8,177 nt of DNA from Gammaproteobacteria bacterium (GTDB lineage Bacteria > Pseudomonadota > Gammaproteobacteria > Pseudomonadales > M0112): contig SBFY01000042.1 of NCBI GenBank assembly GCA_006227085.1, positions 1 through 8,177 of the forward strand, in the 5' to 3' direction. The notes under the pieces are model-generated. The model was not told the DNA's origin. It did not search any database and was given only the letters and a program-made list of their open reading frames with translations. Position numbers and translations under genes: made by a program. Shown here in pieces: positions 1-5,974 of this stretch (position 1 is the first letter of the stretch; the number at the start of each line of letters is the position of its first letter).

Positions 1-173
1 GGCAACGGCTCGAACACGATCACCACCGTCGGCAGGCCACGCGCACGCCCTTCGGCCTTCAGGTGCGCCAGGACCCGCTGGTGCCCCAGGTGCAAACCAT
101 CAAATGCACCGATGGTCGCCACACAACCACGATGCCGGGGGCGCAGGTTATGCAGACCGCGAATCAGCTCCAT
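1..173 (-). CDS. ribF: Bifunctional riboflavin kinase / FAD synthetase, N-terminal part (partial)
   Basis: This is the first 57 codons of RibF; the rest lies beyond the left edge. RibF phosphorylates riboflavin to FMN (C-terminal kinase domain) and adenylylates FMN to FAD (N-terminal nucleotidyltransferase domain) in the cytoplasm. The ATG at 171-173 opens with MELIRGLHNLRPRHRG, the usual RibF start. It is followed by the nucleotidyltransferase signature GAFDGLHLGHQ at residues 22-32, where the GxFDGxHxGH core holds the ATP-binding histidines. Many homologues have Asn where this protein has Ala23; the difference is common and not damaging. The Shine-Dalgarno sequence is poor, with only GAG about 7 nt before the ATG. 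The gene sits directly downstream of murJ, a common gammaproteobacterial order (murJ-ribF, often followed by ileS and lspA). It has its own promoter at 199-228. The identification is secure despite truncation. Confidence 0.95.
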   Translation of the reverse strand, partial: MELIRGLHNLRPRHRGCVATIGAFDGLHLGHQRVLAHLKAEGRARGLPTVVIVFEPL

Positions 174-198
174 GGTGGCTCGACCGTGAAAAGTCGCG

Positions 199-228
199 AT
201 TATAGCGCAGGCCACCCTCAAAGGTCAG
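199..228 (-). promoter_or_regulatory. Predicted sigma-70 promoter of ribF
   Basis: Read on the minus strand, a perfect -10 hexamer TATAAT lies at 199-204. A CTGACC hexamer at 223-228 matches the -35 consensus at four of six positions, with an 18-bp spacer. Transcription would start near 192, leaving a leader of about 19 nt before the ribF ATG. The -35 overlaps one copy of an 11-bp-period direct repeat (221-240). The promoter is inferred from sequence only, but the -10 is strong and correctly placed between murJ and ribF. Confidence 0.65.
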
Positions 229-240
229 GCCAAGGTCAGG
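221..240. repeat. Two-copy 9-bp direct repeat upstream of ribF
   Basis: AAGGTCAGG occurs on the plus strand at 221-229 and again at 232-240, separated by two bases, so the period is 11 bp (about one helical turn). The first copy covers the predicted -35 of the ribF promoter at 223-228. Two same-face half-sites over a -35 could be a regulator binding site, but could also be chance in a short GC-rich gap. Confidence 0.45.
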
Positions 241-241
241 A

Positions 242-265
242 GCCAAGCCCGCGGAAAGGCTGGGC
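242..265 (-). other. Imperfect hairpin just after the murJ stop
   Basis: GCCAAGCC (242-249) and GGCTGGGC (258-265) can form an 8-bp stem with one internal mismatch and an 8-nt loop, starting two bases after the murJ stop. On the murJ transcript the stem is followed by TCCTGACC rather than a U-tract. It is therefore not a canonical intrinsic terminator. It could protect the 3' end or weaken read-through, so the murJ to ribF transcript link remains open. Confidence 0.3.
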
Positions 266-267
266 AA

Positions 268-1845
268 TCAGGCGTGATGACGGAAATCAGACAGGCGGAA
301 ACCCGTCAGCCGCAGGCCGGCGAAATAGACCAGCATGCCGGCACCGCACAACAGCAGGATATGACTCACCCGCTCTTGCCAGCCCCAGGCAAACCAGTCG
401 GCCATTGCCGGTGTCATCCACACCAGCACCGCCCCCATCAGCACGGTCACCAGCAACATGCGCAACACCGAACCCCGGTAGTTCTCTGGCCACACCCACA
501 CACCTTGCTGCCGCAAGGTGCGCCACAACAAACCGGCGTTCAGCCAGGCCGCTGCCGAGGTGGCCAGTGCCAGGCCCATATGGCCCAGCTGGAAGCTGTA
601 ATGCAATGGCACCACGAACAGCAGGTTCATCACCATATTGGCGACCATCGCCTTGATGCCGATGCCCACCGGGGTGCGGGTGTCCTGCCGTGCATAGAAC
701 CCCGGTGCCAACACCTTCACCAGCATGAAGGCCGACAAGCCCAGCGTGTAGGCCCGCAAGCTCCAGCCGGCCATCTGCACATCGTGCGGCGTGGTCTTGT
801 GGTACTGGAACAGGGTGGCGATGATCGGCTCGGCCAACAGGAACAAGGCCATCGTGGCCGGCAATGCAATCGCCATCACGGTACGCACACCCCAGGCCAG
901 GGTGTGGCTGAAGACCTGTGAGGACTGGCTGGCATGATTGCGGGACAGGCTGGGCAACACCACCGTCGCCACCGCAATACCGAATACCCCCAACGGCAAT
1001 TCGGTCAGCCGGTCCGAGTAATACAGCCAGGAGATACTGCCCGTCGGCAGGAATGAAGCCAGCATGGTGTCGAGCAGCAGGTTGATCTGGCTGACCGACA
1101 CCCCGAACATGGCGGGCAACATCAGCGTCATCACCTGCTTGACGCCAGGATGCTTCCAGTCCGCCTTCGGTCGCGGCAACAAGCGGATACGTGCCAGGAA
1201 CGGCATCTGGAACACCAGCTGCACCACCCCGGCCAACAACACCGCCCAGGACACCACAATGACCGGCTGGTCGCTATAGCGCACACCGAGAAACACACCG
1301 AGCATCAGGCAGACATTCAGCCACACGGGCGTAAACGCTGGCACGGCAAAGCGCCCGTAACTGTTCAATACGGCACTCGCAAACGCGGTCAGGGAAATCA
1401 GCAACAGGTACGGGAAGGTAATGCGCAACATCTGGCTGGTCAGGCCGAACAGTTCATCATCACCCACAAAGCCGGGAGCAAACACGGCCGTGATTGCAGG
1501 TGCGCCCAGCACCGCTATCGTTGTCAGCAACAGCAGCACCAGCCCCAATGTGCCGGATACCGCATTCACCAGCATTTGCACTTCCGCCACACTGTATTTG
1601 GTGCGGTATTCCGATAACACCGGCACAAAGGCCTGTGAAAACGCTCCTTCGGCAAACAACCGGCGCAGGAAATTGGGGATACGGAAAGCGACGAAGAAGG
1701 CATCGGTGACGGCACTGACACCGAGCAAGCTGGCAAACAGGATATCGCGCGCCAAACCGAGCACTCGCGACACCATGGTCATCAGGCTGACCATGGCTCC
1801 GGAACGCAGCAAGCCAACGGGTTTATTATCGCTGTTGTCGCTCAC
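268..1845 (-). CDS. murJ: Lipid II flippase MurJ (MviN family)
   Basis: MurJ moves the peptidoglycan precursor lipid II across the inner membrane; it is a MOP-superfamily protein with about 14 membrane segments. From the GTG chosen here the protein has 525 residues, near the usual 510-520. The N-terminus carries SRVLGLARD and TDAFFVAFRIPNFLRRLFAE, followed by GAFSQAFVPVLSEY. Arg27, Arg33, Asp48 and Arg61 align with E. coli Arg18, Arg24, Asp39 and Arg52, which line the flippase cavity. The segment YYSDRLTELPLGVFGIA and the hydrophobic remainder also fit the family. The reading frame is open to an ATG at 1885-1887, but that would add 14 hydrophilic residues unlike MurJ. The GTG at 1843-1845 has AGGAAG seven bases upstream and begins SDNSDNKPVGLLRSG, a normal short lead into the first helix. 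ribF lies 94 bp downstream, a common arrangement. Confidence 0.95.
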   Translation of the reverse strand: MSDNSDNKPVGLLRSGAMVSLMTMVSRVLGLARDILFASLLGVSAVTDAFFVAFRIPNFLRRLFAEGAFSQAFVPVLSEYRTKYSVAEVQMLVNAVSGTLGLVLLLLTTIAVLGAPAITAVFAPGFVGDDELFGLTSQMLRITFPYLLLISLTAFASAVLNSYGRFAVPAFTPVWLNVCLMLGVFLGVRYSDQPVIVVSWAVLLAGVVQLVFQMPFLARIRLLPRPKADWKHPGVKQVMTLMLPAMFGVSVSQINLLLDTMLASFLPTGSISWLYYSDRLTELPLGVFGIAVATVVLPSLSRNHASQSSQVFSHTLAWGVRTVMAIALPATMALFLLAEPIIATLFQYHKTTPHDVQMAGWSLRAYTLGLSAFMLVKVLAPGFYARQDTRTPVGIGIKAMVANMVMNLLFVVPLHYSFQLGHMGLALATSAAAWLNAGLLWRTLRQQGVWVWPENYRGSVLRMLLVTVLMGAVLVWMTPAMADWFAWGWQERVSHILLLCGAGMLVYFAGLRLTGFRLSDFRHHA

Positions 1846-1852
1846 ACACACG

Positions 1853-1858
1853 CTTCCT
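1853..1858 (-). promoter_or_regulatory. Ribosome binding site that decides the murJ start
   Basis: Minus-strand AGGAAG lies seven bases upstream of the GTG at 1843-1845. This site lies inside the coding region if the upstream ATG (1885-1887) were used, which argues for the internal GTG. A second GTG two codons earlier (1849-1851) would sit only one base from the site and is less likely. Confidence 0.65.
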
Positions 1859-1872
1859 GCCCAAGAGCGGCC

Positions 1873-1901
1873 AGTGTACCCAGCCACCCTGACAGCGTCA
1901 C
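1873..1901 (-). promoter_or_regulatory. Possible promoter of murJ, with a palindrome at the -35
   Basis: On the minus strand TACACT (1873-1878; four of six -10 bases) is preceded by a 17-bp spacer and GTGACG (1896-1901; four of six -35 bases). Transcription would start about 20 nt before the murJ GTG. The odd-centred palindrome TGACAGCGTCA at 1890-1900 overlaps the -35. Both hexamers are weak, so this is a tentative call. murJ might instead be read from the pyrB-nudF-thpR transcript, since there is no terminator in the 60-bp gap. Confidence 0.35.
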
Positions 1902-1905
1902 CTGT

Positions 1906-2448
1906 TCACACGGGTTTTTTCATCGGCCAGTGCTGCATCGGCGTGTAACGTACCCCGTCGGCAGTGCTGTCACTGCGAAAGAGGGTGATTGCCGTCACTG
2001 CCATGGTGGCATGCAGTGGTTGTGGCAATGACAGGGCCGGCTCTGCACGACGCACCCTCGCCAGGCTGATATGCGGGCGATACGGTTTGCGCTCGACCGC
2101 CACCCCAGCACGGCGCAACTGCGCAACCAAGCCGGCCTGCCAGCAGGCAAAATCTTCCGCGGCAGCCGGCAACCAGGCCAGCACACGCGCCTTGGCCGCT
2201 GACGGGAACCAGTCCACCGTTTGCCATGCCAGGGAAAATGCACCGTGTTGCTGCGTATGCGCCATGACCACATCGGCAAGCAGCGGGATGCGCGAGTCTT
2301 CCGTCATGCCGAGGAAGACCACCGTCATGTGCAGGTTGCTGTCAGCCACCCAGCGCAAGGATGCGTCTTGCTGCTGGCGCCAATCCTGCACGATGCGCTG
2401 CAGGGGCTGTTCCAGCCCCACGCCCAGGAACAGCCTTAGCGCTGCCAT
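1906..2448 (-). CDS. thpR: RNA 2',3'-cyclic phosphodiesterase (2H superfamily)
   Basis: This 180-residue protein belongs to the ThpR/LigT family, which hydrolyses 2',3'-cyclic phosphate RNA ends to 2'-phosphate and can seal half-tRNA ends in reverse. Family length is about 175-190. The two catalytic HxTx-type motifs are HMTV at 40-43 and HISL at 126-129. The second has Ser in place of the usual Thr, a tolerated change in 2H enzymes. The N-terminal strand RLFLGV (5-10) and the RPHISLAR context are typical. An in-frame TGA stands two codons before the ATG, so 2446-2448 is the earliest possible start, and the family fold begins at residue 5. GAGG sits too close to the ATG for a good ribosome site. 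Since the start overlaps the end of nudF by 13 bases, translation is probably coupled to nudF. Confidence 0.9.
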   Translation of the reverse strand: MAALRLFLGVGLEQPLQRIVQDWRQQQDASLRWVADSNLHMTVVFLGMTEDSRIPLLADVVMAHTQQHGAFSLAWQTVDWFPSAAKARVLAWLPAAAEDFACWQAGLVAQLRRAGVAVERKPYRPHISLARVRRAEPALSLPQPLHATMAVTAITLFRSDSTADGVRYTPMQHWPMKKPV

Positions 2449-3059
2449 GCCTCACGCACACGATCGGCATGCAATAACAGCCATTGCAATGCCACCGCGG
2501 TATGCACGTTACGGATCGACCCTTCTGCCAACAAGGCCGGTACATCAGACACGCCAAACACGTGCACACGGATGTCTTCGTGTTCATCGACCAAGCCATG
2601 CACACCACCGGCTGCACTGGCATCCACCTGGCCACAGAACAGGCGCAGCTGTTCGCTACTACCGCCAGGGCTGCTGTAATAACAGCCGATCGGCCACAAG
2701 GACTGCACACTGAGGCCGGATTCCTCTTCCGTTTCACGGCGAGCCACCGCGATGGCGTTTTCACCCGTCTCGATCATGCCGGCGACCAGTTCCAGCAACC
2801 ACGGTGAATGCGCATCATCCATCGCACCCACACGGAATTGCTCGATCAACACCACTTGATCCAGCACCGGGTCATACGGCAACACACCGACCGCCTGACC
2901 GCGCTCAAACAATTCACGGGTAAACACCGGCGATGAACCACCGGCAAACAGGGCATGCTGCACGGTCACCCGACGGATCCGGAAAAACCCGTCATACACA
3001 GTGTCATCGGCCAGGCATTGGCTATCGGCGGCGGTGAAGGTGGGCTTAAACACCGCCAT
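2436..3059 (-). CDS. nudF: ADP-ribose pyrophosphatase, Nudix hydrolase (NudF type)
   Basis: The 207-residue protein matches the ADP-ribose diphosphatase type of Nudix hydrolase (E. coli NudF is 209). These Mg-dependent cytosolic homodimers split ADP-ribose into AMP and ribose 5-phosphate. The Nudix box runs from Gly94 to Leu116 in the form G-x5-E-x7-R-E-T-x-E-E-x-G-L. The metal-binding glutamates of REtxEE are all present; Thr110 replaces the usual small or hydrophobic residue. Upstream, VGVLPYDPVLDQVVLIEQFR (57-76) is the domain-swapped strand region of NudF. Downstream, DEHEDIRVHVF (158-168) carries the conserved acidic residues of the C-terminal loop, including the likely catalytic Glu162 region. 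The ATG is three bases after the pyrB stop with no strong ribosome site, so it is likely read with pyrB; its last 13 bases overlap thpR. Related nucleotide-sugar hydrolases share the box, so the exact substrate is inferred. Confidence 0.9.
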   Translation of the reverse strand: MAVFKPTFTAADSQCLADDTVYDGFFRIRRVTVQHALFAGGSSPVFTRELFERGQAVGVLPYDPVLDQVVLIEQFRVGAMDDAHSPWLLELVAGMIETGENAIAVARRETEEESGLSVQSLWPIGCYYSSPGGSSEQLRLFCGQVDASAAGGVHGLVDEHEDIRVHVFGVSDVPALLAEGSIRNVHTAVALQWLLLHADRVREAWQR

Positions 3060-3062
3060 CGG

Positions 3063-4079
3063 TCAGAAGCGCCGCTCGGTGTACCAGTTCACATCGCGGG
3101 CATGACGATCGACCTGGTCAGCGACATCCAGGATCAAGGCAAACAGGGCCATGCGCACCAGCACGCCATTATCGGCCTGCCGGAAGATCGCCAGGTTGGG
3201 ATTTTCATTGAGGTCATTATCCAGTTCATTCGCCTCGGCACGCGAGTCGCGTGGCAGCGGATGCATGATGACCGTGTTGGGCTCGCAGTATTGGGTGTAC
3301 ACCGCCTGGTTGAGGCGGAACTTGCCACGATAGAGATCGGCTTCCTCGCGGCTGGCGAAACGCTCTTCCTGGATACGGGTGGAATAGACGATATCGACCT
3401 TGCGGATGCTCTCTTCCAGCTTGTCGGTGACCGTAACCTGGTGCCCTGCTTCACGCAGCGCCACTTCCAGCGATTCCGGCAAACGCAATTCCTGCGGTGA
3501 CACCAGCACCACATGGATATTGCGATACAGGCACAGCAAACGTGACAGCGAATGCACCGTGCGGCCATAACGCAAATCACCAATCATGGCGATGCGCAAG
3601 CCATCAATGCCATCACGACCACGCGACTGCAATTCATTACGGATGGTGTAGAGATCCAGCAAGGCCTGGCTGGGATGCTCATTGGCACCATCACCACCAT
3701 TGATCACCGGTACGCGGCTCGCTGCTGCAAACTCGGCCACCGAGCCTGACTGCGGATGCCGCATGACAATCACATCGGAATAACCGGACAACACGCGCGC
3801 GGTGTCATACAGGGATTCGCCCTTGGCAATCGCTGAACTCTCAAAGCCGGTGGTTTCGCGCACCTCACCGCCCAACAGGTTAAAGGCACAGCCAAAGCTG
3901 ATGCGGGTTCGCGTGCTGGGCTCAAAGAACATGTTGCCGAGGATGGCGCCATCAAGCACCTTGGTCACGCGCTCACGGTGGGCATAAGGCCGCATGCGGT
4001 CAGCGGTGTGGAAAATGCGATCAATGTCTTCGCGGATAAACGCATCAATACCGATGATATGACTGCCAGGGAAGTGCAC
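3063..4079 (-). CDS. pyrB: Aspartate carbamoyltransferase catalytic chain
   Basis: PyrB condenses carbamoyl phosphate with aspartate to N-carbamoyl-aspartate, the committed step of pyrimidine synthesis. Key motifs are all present: the carbamoyl-phosphate loop FFEPSTRTR (51-59), Ser81/Ser82 and Lys86 of the '80s loop', NEHPSQALLDLYTI (133-146), GDLRYGRTVHSL (167-178), the aspartate-loop STRIQEER (233-240) and HPLPR (273-277). At 338 residues it is longer than E. coli PyrB (311), like the forms seen in Shewanella-type gammaproteobacteria, with an extended C-terminus (about 319-338). The start is GTG at 4077-4079, supported by AAGGAG eight bases upstream and by the usual start MHFPGSHI. No regulatory chain gene (pyrI) or dihydroorotase-like gene (pyrC or pyrX) is adjacent; nudF follows after three bases. 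Allosteric control by a partner subunit is therefore not evident here. A promoter and a hairpin-prone leader lie upstream. Confidence 0.97.
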   Translation of the reverse strand: MHFPGSHIIGIDAFIREDIDRIFHTADRMRPYAHRERVTKVLDGAILGNMFFEPSTRTRISFGCAFNLLGGEVRETTGFESSAIAKGESLYDTARVLSGYSDVIVMRHPQSGSVAEFAAASRVPVINGGDGANEHPSQALLDLYTIRNELQSRGRDGIDGLRIAMIGDLRYGRTVHSLSRLLCLYRNIHVVLVSPQELRLPESLEVALREAGHQVTVTDKLEESIRKVDIVYSTRIQEERFASREEADLYRGKFRLNQAVYTQYCEPNTVIMHPLPRDSRAEANELDNDLNENPNLAIFRQADNGVLVRMALFALILDVADQVDRHARDVNWYTERRF

Positions 4080-4087
4080 GCAGGAGG

Positions 4088-4093
4088 CTCCTT
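4088..4093 (-). promoter_or_regulatory. Strong ribosome binding site of pyrB
   Basis: Minus-strand AAGGAG lies eight bases before the GTG at 4077-4079 and supports this non-ATG start. It sits in the small palindrome AGGAGCCTCCT, whose two arms are too close together to fold into a stable hairpin alone, so sequestration of the site is possible only in a larger fold. Confidence 0.75.
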
Positions 4094-4097
4094 GTCA

Positions 4098-4119
4098 CCG
4101 GTCAACCGGCCAGCGCCGG
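4098..4119 (-). other. Overlapping GC-rich palindromes in the pyrB leader
   Basis: Two inverted repeats share one arm: CCGGC (4106-4110) with GCCGG (4115-4119) around a 4-nt loop, and CCGGT (4098-4102) with ACCGG (4105-4109) around two bases. They lie between the predicted pyrB transcription start and its ribosome site, so only one can form at a time in the RNA. No U-tract follows and no leader peptide is visible, so this is not an obvious attenuator of the enteric pyrBI kind. It may be an RNA structure or a protein site. Confidence 0.4.
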
Positions 4120-4128
4120 ATTGCGTGC

Positions 4129-4157
4129 ATTGTACCGCATGCGATTCCCGATAAAAG
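4129..4157 (-). promoter_or_regulatory. Predicted promoter of pyrB
   Basis: On the minus strand TACAAT at 4129-4134 matches five of six -10 bases. The region 17 bp upstream (CTTTTA at 4152-4157) is a poor -35, so an activator may be needed or the promoter may be weak. ATGCGG directly beside the -10 (4135-4140) is repeated in inverted form at 4164-4169, a possible operator pair of low certainty. Transcription would begin near 4122, giving a 43-nt leader. Confidence 0.5.
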
Positions 4158-4183
4158 CCGGCGATGCGGATTTTGGGAAGGGT

Positions 4184-5974
4184 TTATCCGGCTGCCAATG
4201 CGGCCTCACCGAACTGCAGTTCGGCCCAGCGGGCATACAGGGGGGAGCGCGACAGCAGCTCACGGTGGGTACCGGTGGCGACTATGCGACCGTGGTCGAG
4301 CACCACGATCCGCTCAACATCGACCACTGTGGCCAGCCGGTGGGCAATCACCAGGCTGGTACGCCCTTTCATGAGCTCCTCCAGCGCCTGCTGGACCACA
4401 AACTCGCTCTCGGCATCAAGGGCACTGGTGGCTTCATCGAGCAACAGCAATTCCGGATCCAACAGGATGGCACGGGCAATCGCGATGCGTTGGCGCTGGC
4501 CGCCGGACAAGCGCACCCCACCCTCACCCAGGAAGCTCTGGTAACCCTGTGGCAGGCGTTCAATGAATTCATGGGCATGAGCCGCCCTGGCGGCTGCCAT
4601 CACCTGGGCCTCGGTCGCCTGCGGGCAACCGTAGCGGATATTTTCCAGCACGTTGCCGGTAAACAAGGTGGGCTGCTGCGGCACAATGGCGATATGGCTA
4701 CGCAAGTCGGCAGGATCAAGCTGGCTGATATCGATGCCATCAAGACGGATCACGCCTTCCTGCGGCGCATAAAACCGCAACAGCAAATCAAACAGGGTCG
4801 ACTTGCCAGCACCGGAGGTACCCACCAGTGCCACCCGTGTGCCCGGCGCCACCTGCAAATCCAGTCCGTCAATGGCCGGTGTGTCCGGACGCGAGGGATA
4901 CCAGAACCGCAGGCCCTCAATCACCAACGAACCGGCAGCACGCCCTGGCAGCTTCTGTGGATGCAGTGGTGCCGTGATCAACGAATCCGCATGCAACAAT
5001 TCCATCAGGCGTTCGGTCGCACCAGCGGCACGCTGCAAATCGCCATAGACTTCACTGATCGCACCGACGGAACCCGCCACCATCACCGCGTAAAAAATAA
5101 ACGCCACCAGCTCGCCACTGGTCAAACGCCCGGCCAGCACATCATGACCACCCACCCACAACATCACGGCCACAGCACCCAGCACCAGCACAATCACCGC
5201 TGCCGTCAACCATGAACGCTGGCTGATGCGACGGATTGCCACATCAAAGGCACCCTCCACCACGCGACTGAAGTTATCGCGATCGTGTGGCTGGTGATTA
5301 AATGCCTGTACGGTCTTGATGTTTTTCAGGGCTTCGCCGACATAACTGCCCACATCCGCCACACGATCCTGGCTGCTGCGCGACAAGGTACGTACGCGTC
5401 GGCCAAAAAACACAATCGGCAAAATCACCAACGGCACGCTGAGCAGCACAATGCTGGTCAGCTTCGGGTCAGTAAAAAACATCCAGATCAAACCGCCGAT
5501 AAACATCAGGGCATTGCGCAGGGCAATCGACACGGATGACCCGATCACCGTTTGCAACAACGTGGTATCGGTGGTCAGGCGCGTCTGGATTTCACCGCTG
5601 CCGTTTTCCTCAAAGAAACCGGGATGCAAATCAATAATGTGGTTGAACACGGCTTTACGGATATCCGCAACCACACGCTCACCAATCCATGACACCAGGT
5701 AAAAACGGATGAATGTGCCTGCCGCCAGTAAACCCACCATGGAAAAGAACACCAGGATGGCCACATTCAACTGCTCGGGGGAGCCGGTGGCAAAACCGCG
5801 ATCAATCAGCAATCGCAAGCCTTGTCCGATCGACAGGGTCACCAATGCTGTAAACACCAGCGCGATCAACGCACCGGTGATCTGCTTTTTATATGGCGCC
5901 AAAAACCGCATGGCGGGGCGCAAGCCGCCGATCTCACCGCGTGCGCGTTCGCTACTGCTTTCCTGCGGACTCAT
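4184..5974 (-). CDS. MsbA-like ABC exporter half-transporter, substrate unknown
   Basis: This 596-residue protein joins a six-helix exporter membrane domain to an ATPase domain and would act as a homodimer in the inner membrane. The membrane domain spans about 30-310, with hydrophobic segments near 33-50, 71-92, 150-168, 172-190, 256-275 and 288-305. The ATPase domain (about 348-590) holds the Walker A motif GTSGAGKST (385-393), Q-loop Gln433/Gln434, the signature LSGGQ (489-493), Walker B LLLLDEATSALD (509-520) and H-loop His545. It is complete and looks active. It resembles the MsbA-related family of proteobacteria rather than MsbA itself: there is no lpxK next to it and the N-terminus (about 1-25) is polar with an SSSERARGEIGG run. 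The ATG overlaps the sbcB stop as ATGA, suggesting coupled translation. The pyrB promoter region follows its stop with no clear terminator. The transported substrate cannot be read from sequence. Confidence 0.92.
   Translation of the reverse strand: MSPQESSSERARGEIGGLRPAMRFLAPYKKQITGALIALVFTALVTLSIGQGLRLLIDRGFATGSPEQLNVAILVFFSMVGLLAAGTFIRFYLVSWIGERVVADIRKAVFNHIIDLHPGFFEENGSGEIQTRLTTDTTLLQTVIGSSVSIALRNALMFIGGLIWMFFTDPKLTSIVLLSVPLVILPIVFFGRRVRTLSRSSQDRVADVGSYVGEALKNIKTVQAFNHQPHDRDNFSRVVEGAFDVAIRRISQRSWLTAAVIVLVLGAVAVMLWVGGHDVLAGRLTSGELVAFIFYAVMVAGSVGAISEVYGDLQRAAGATERLMELLHADSLITAPLHPQKLPGRAAGSLVIEGLRFWYPSRPDTPAIDGLDLQVAPGTRVALVGTSGAGKSTLFDLLLRFYAPQEGVIRLDGIDISQLDPADLRSHIAIVPQQPTLFTGNVLENIRYGCPQATEAQVMAAARAAHAHEFIERLPQGYQSFLGEGGVRLSGGQRQRIAIARAILLDPELLLLDEATSALDAESEFVVQQALEELMKGRTSLVIAHRLATVVDVERIVVLDHGRIVATGTHRELLSRSPLYARWAELQFGEAALAAG

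Noticed and set aside
242..265. Intrinsic terminator after murJ
   Set aside because: A mismatched stem is present but no U-tract follows in the direction of transcription, so I kept it only as an imperfect hairpin.
63..921. Long plus-strand open frames (up to 215 codons) opposite ribF and murJ
   Set aside because: The products are low-complexity Pro/Arg/His-rich sequences without family features and cross the real gene boundaries; they are shadows of the minus-strand genes.
4120..4183. Terminator between the ABC exporter and pyrB
   Set aside because: I found no GC-rich stem followed by a T-run in this stretch; only the spaced ATGCGG/CCGCAT pair is seen.
4121..5215. A 364-codon open frame on the plus strand opposite the ABC exporter
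   Set aside because: It lies antisense to a clearly real gene, its product is rich in His, Gln and Arg with no recognisable domain, and the length is explained by GC-rich codon bias on the other strand.
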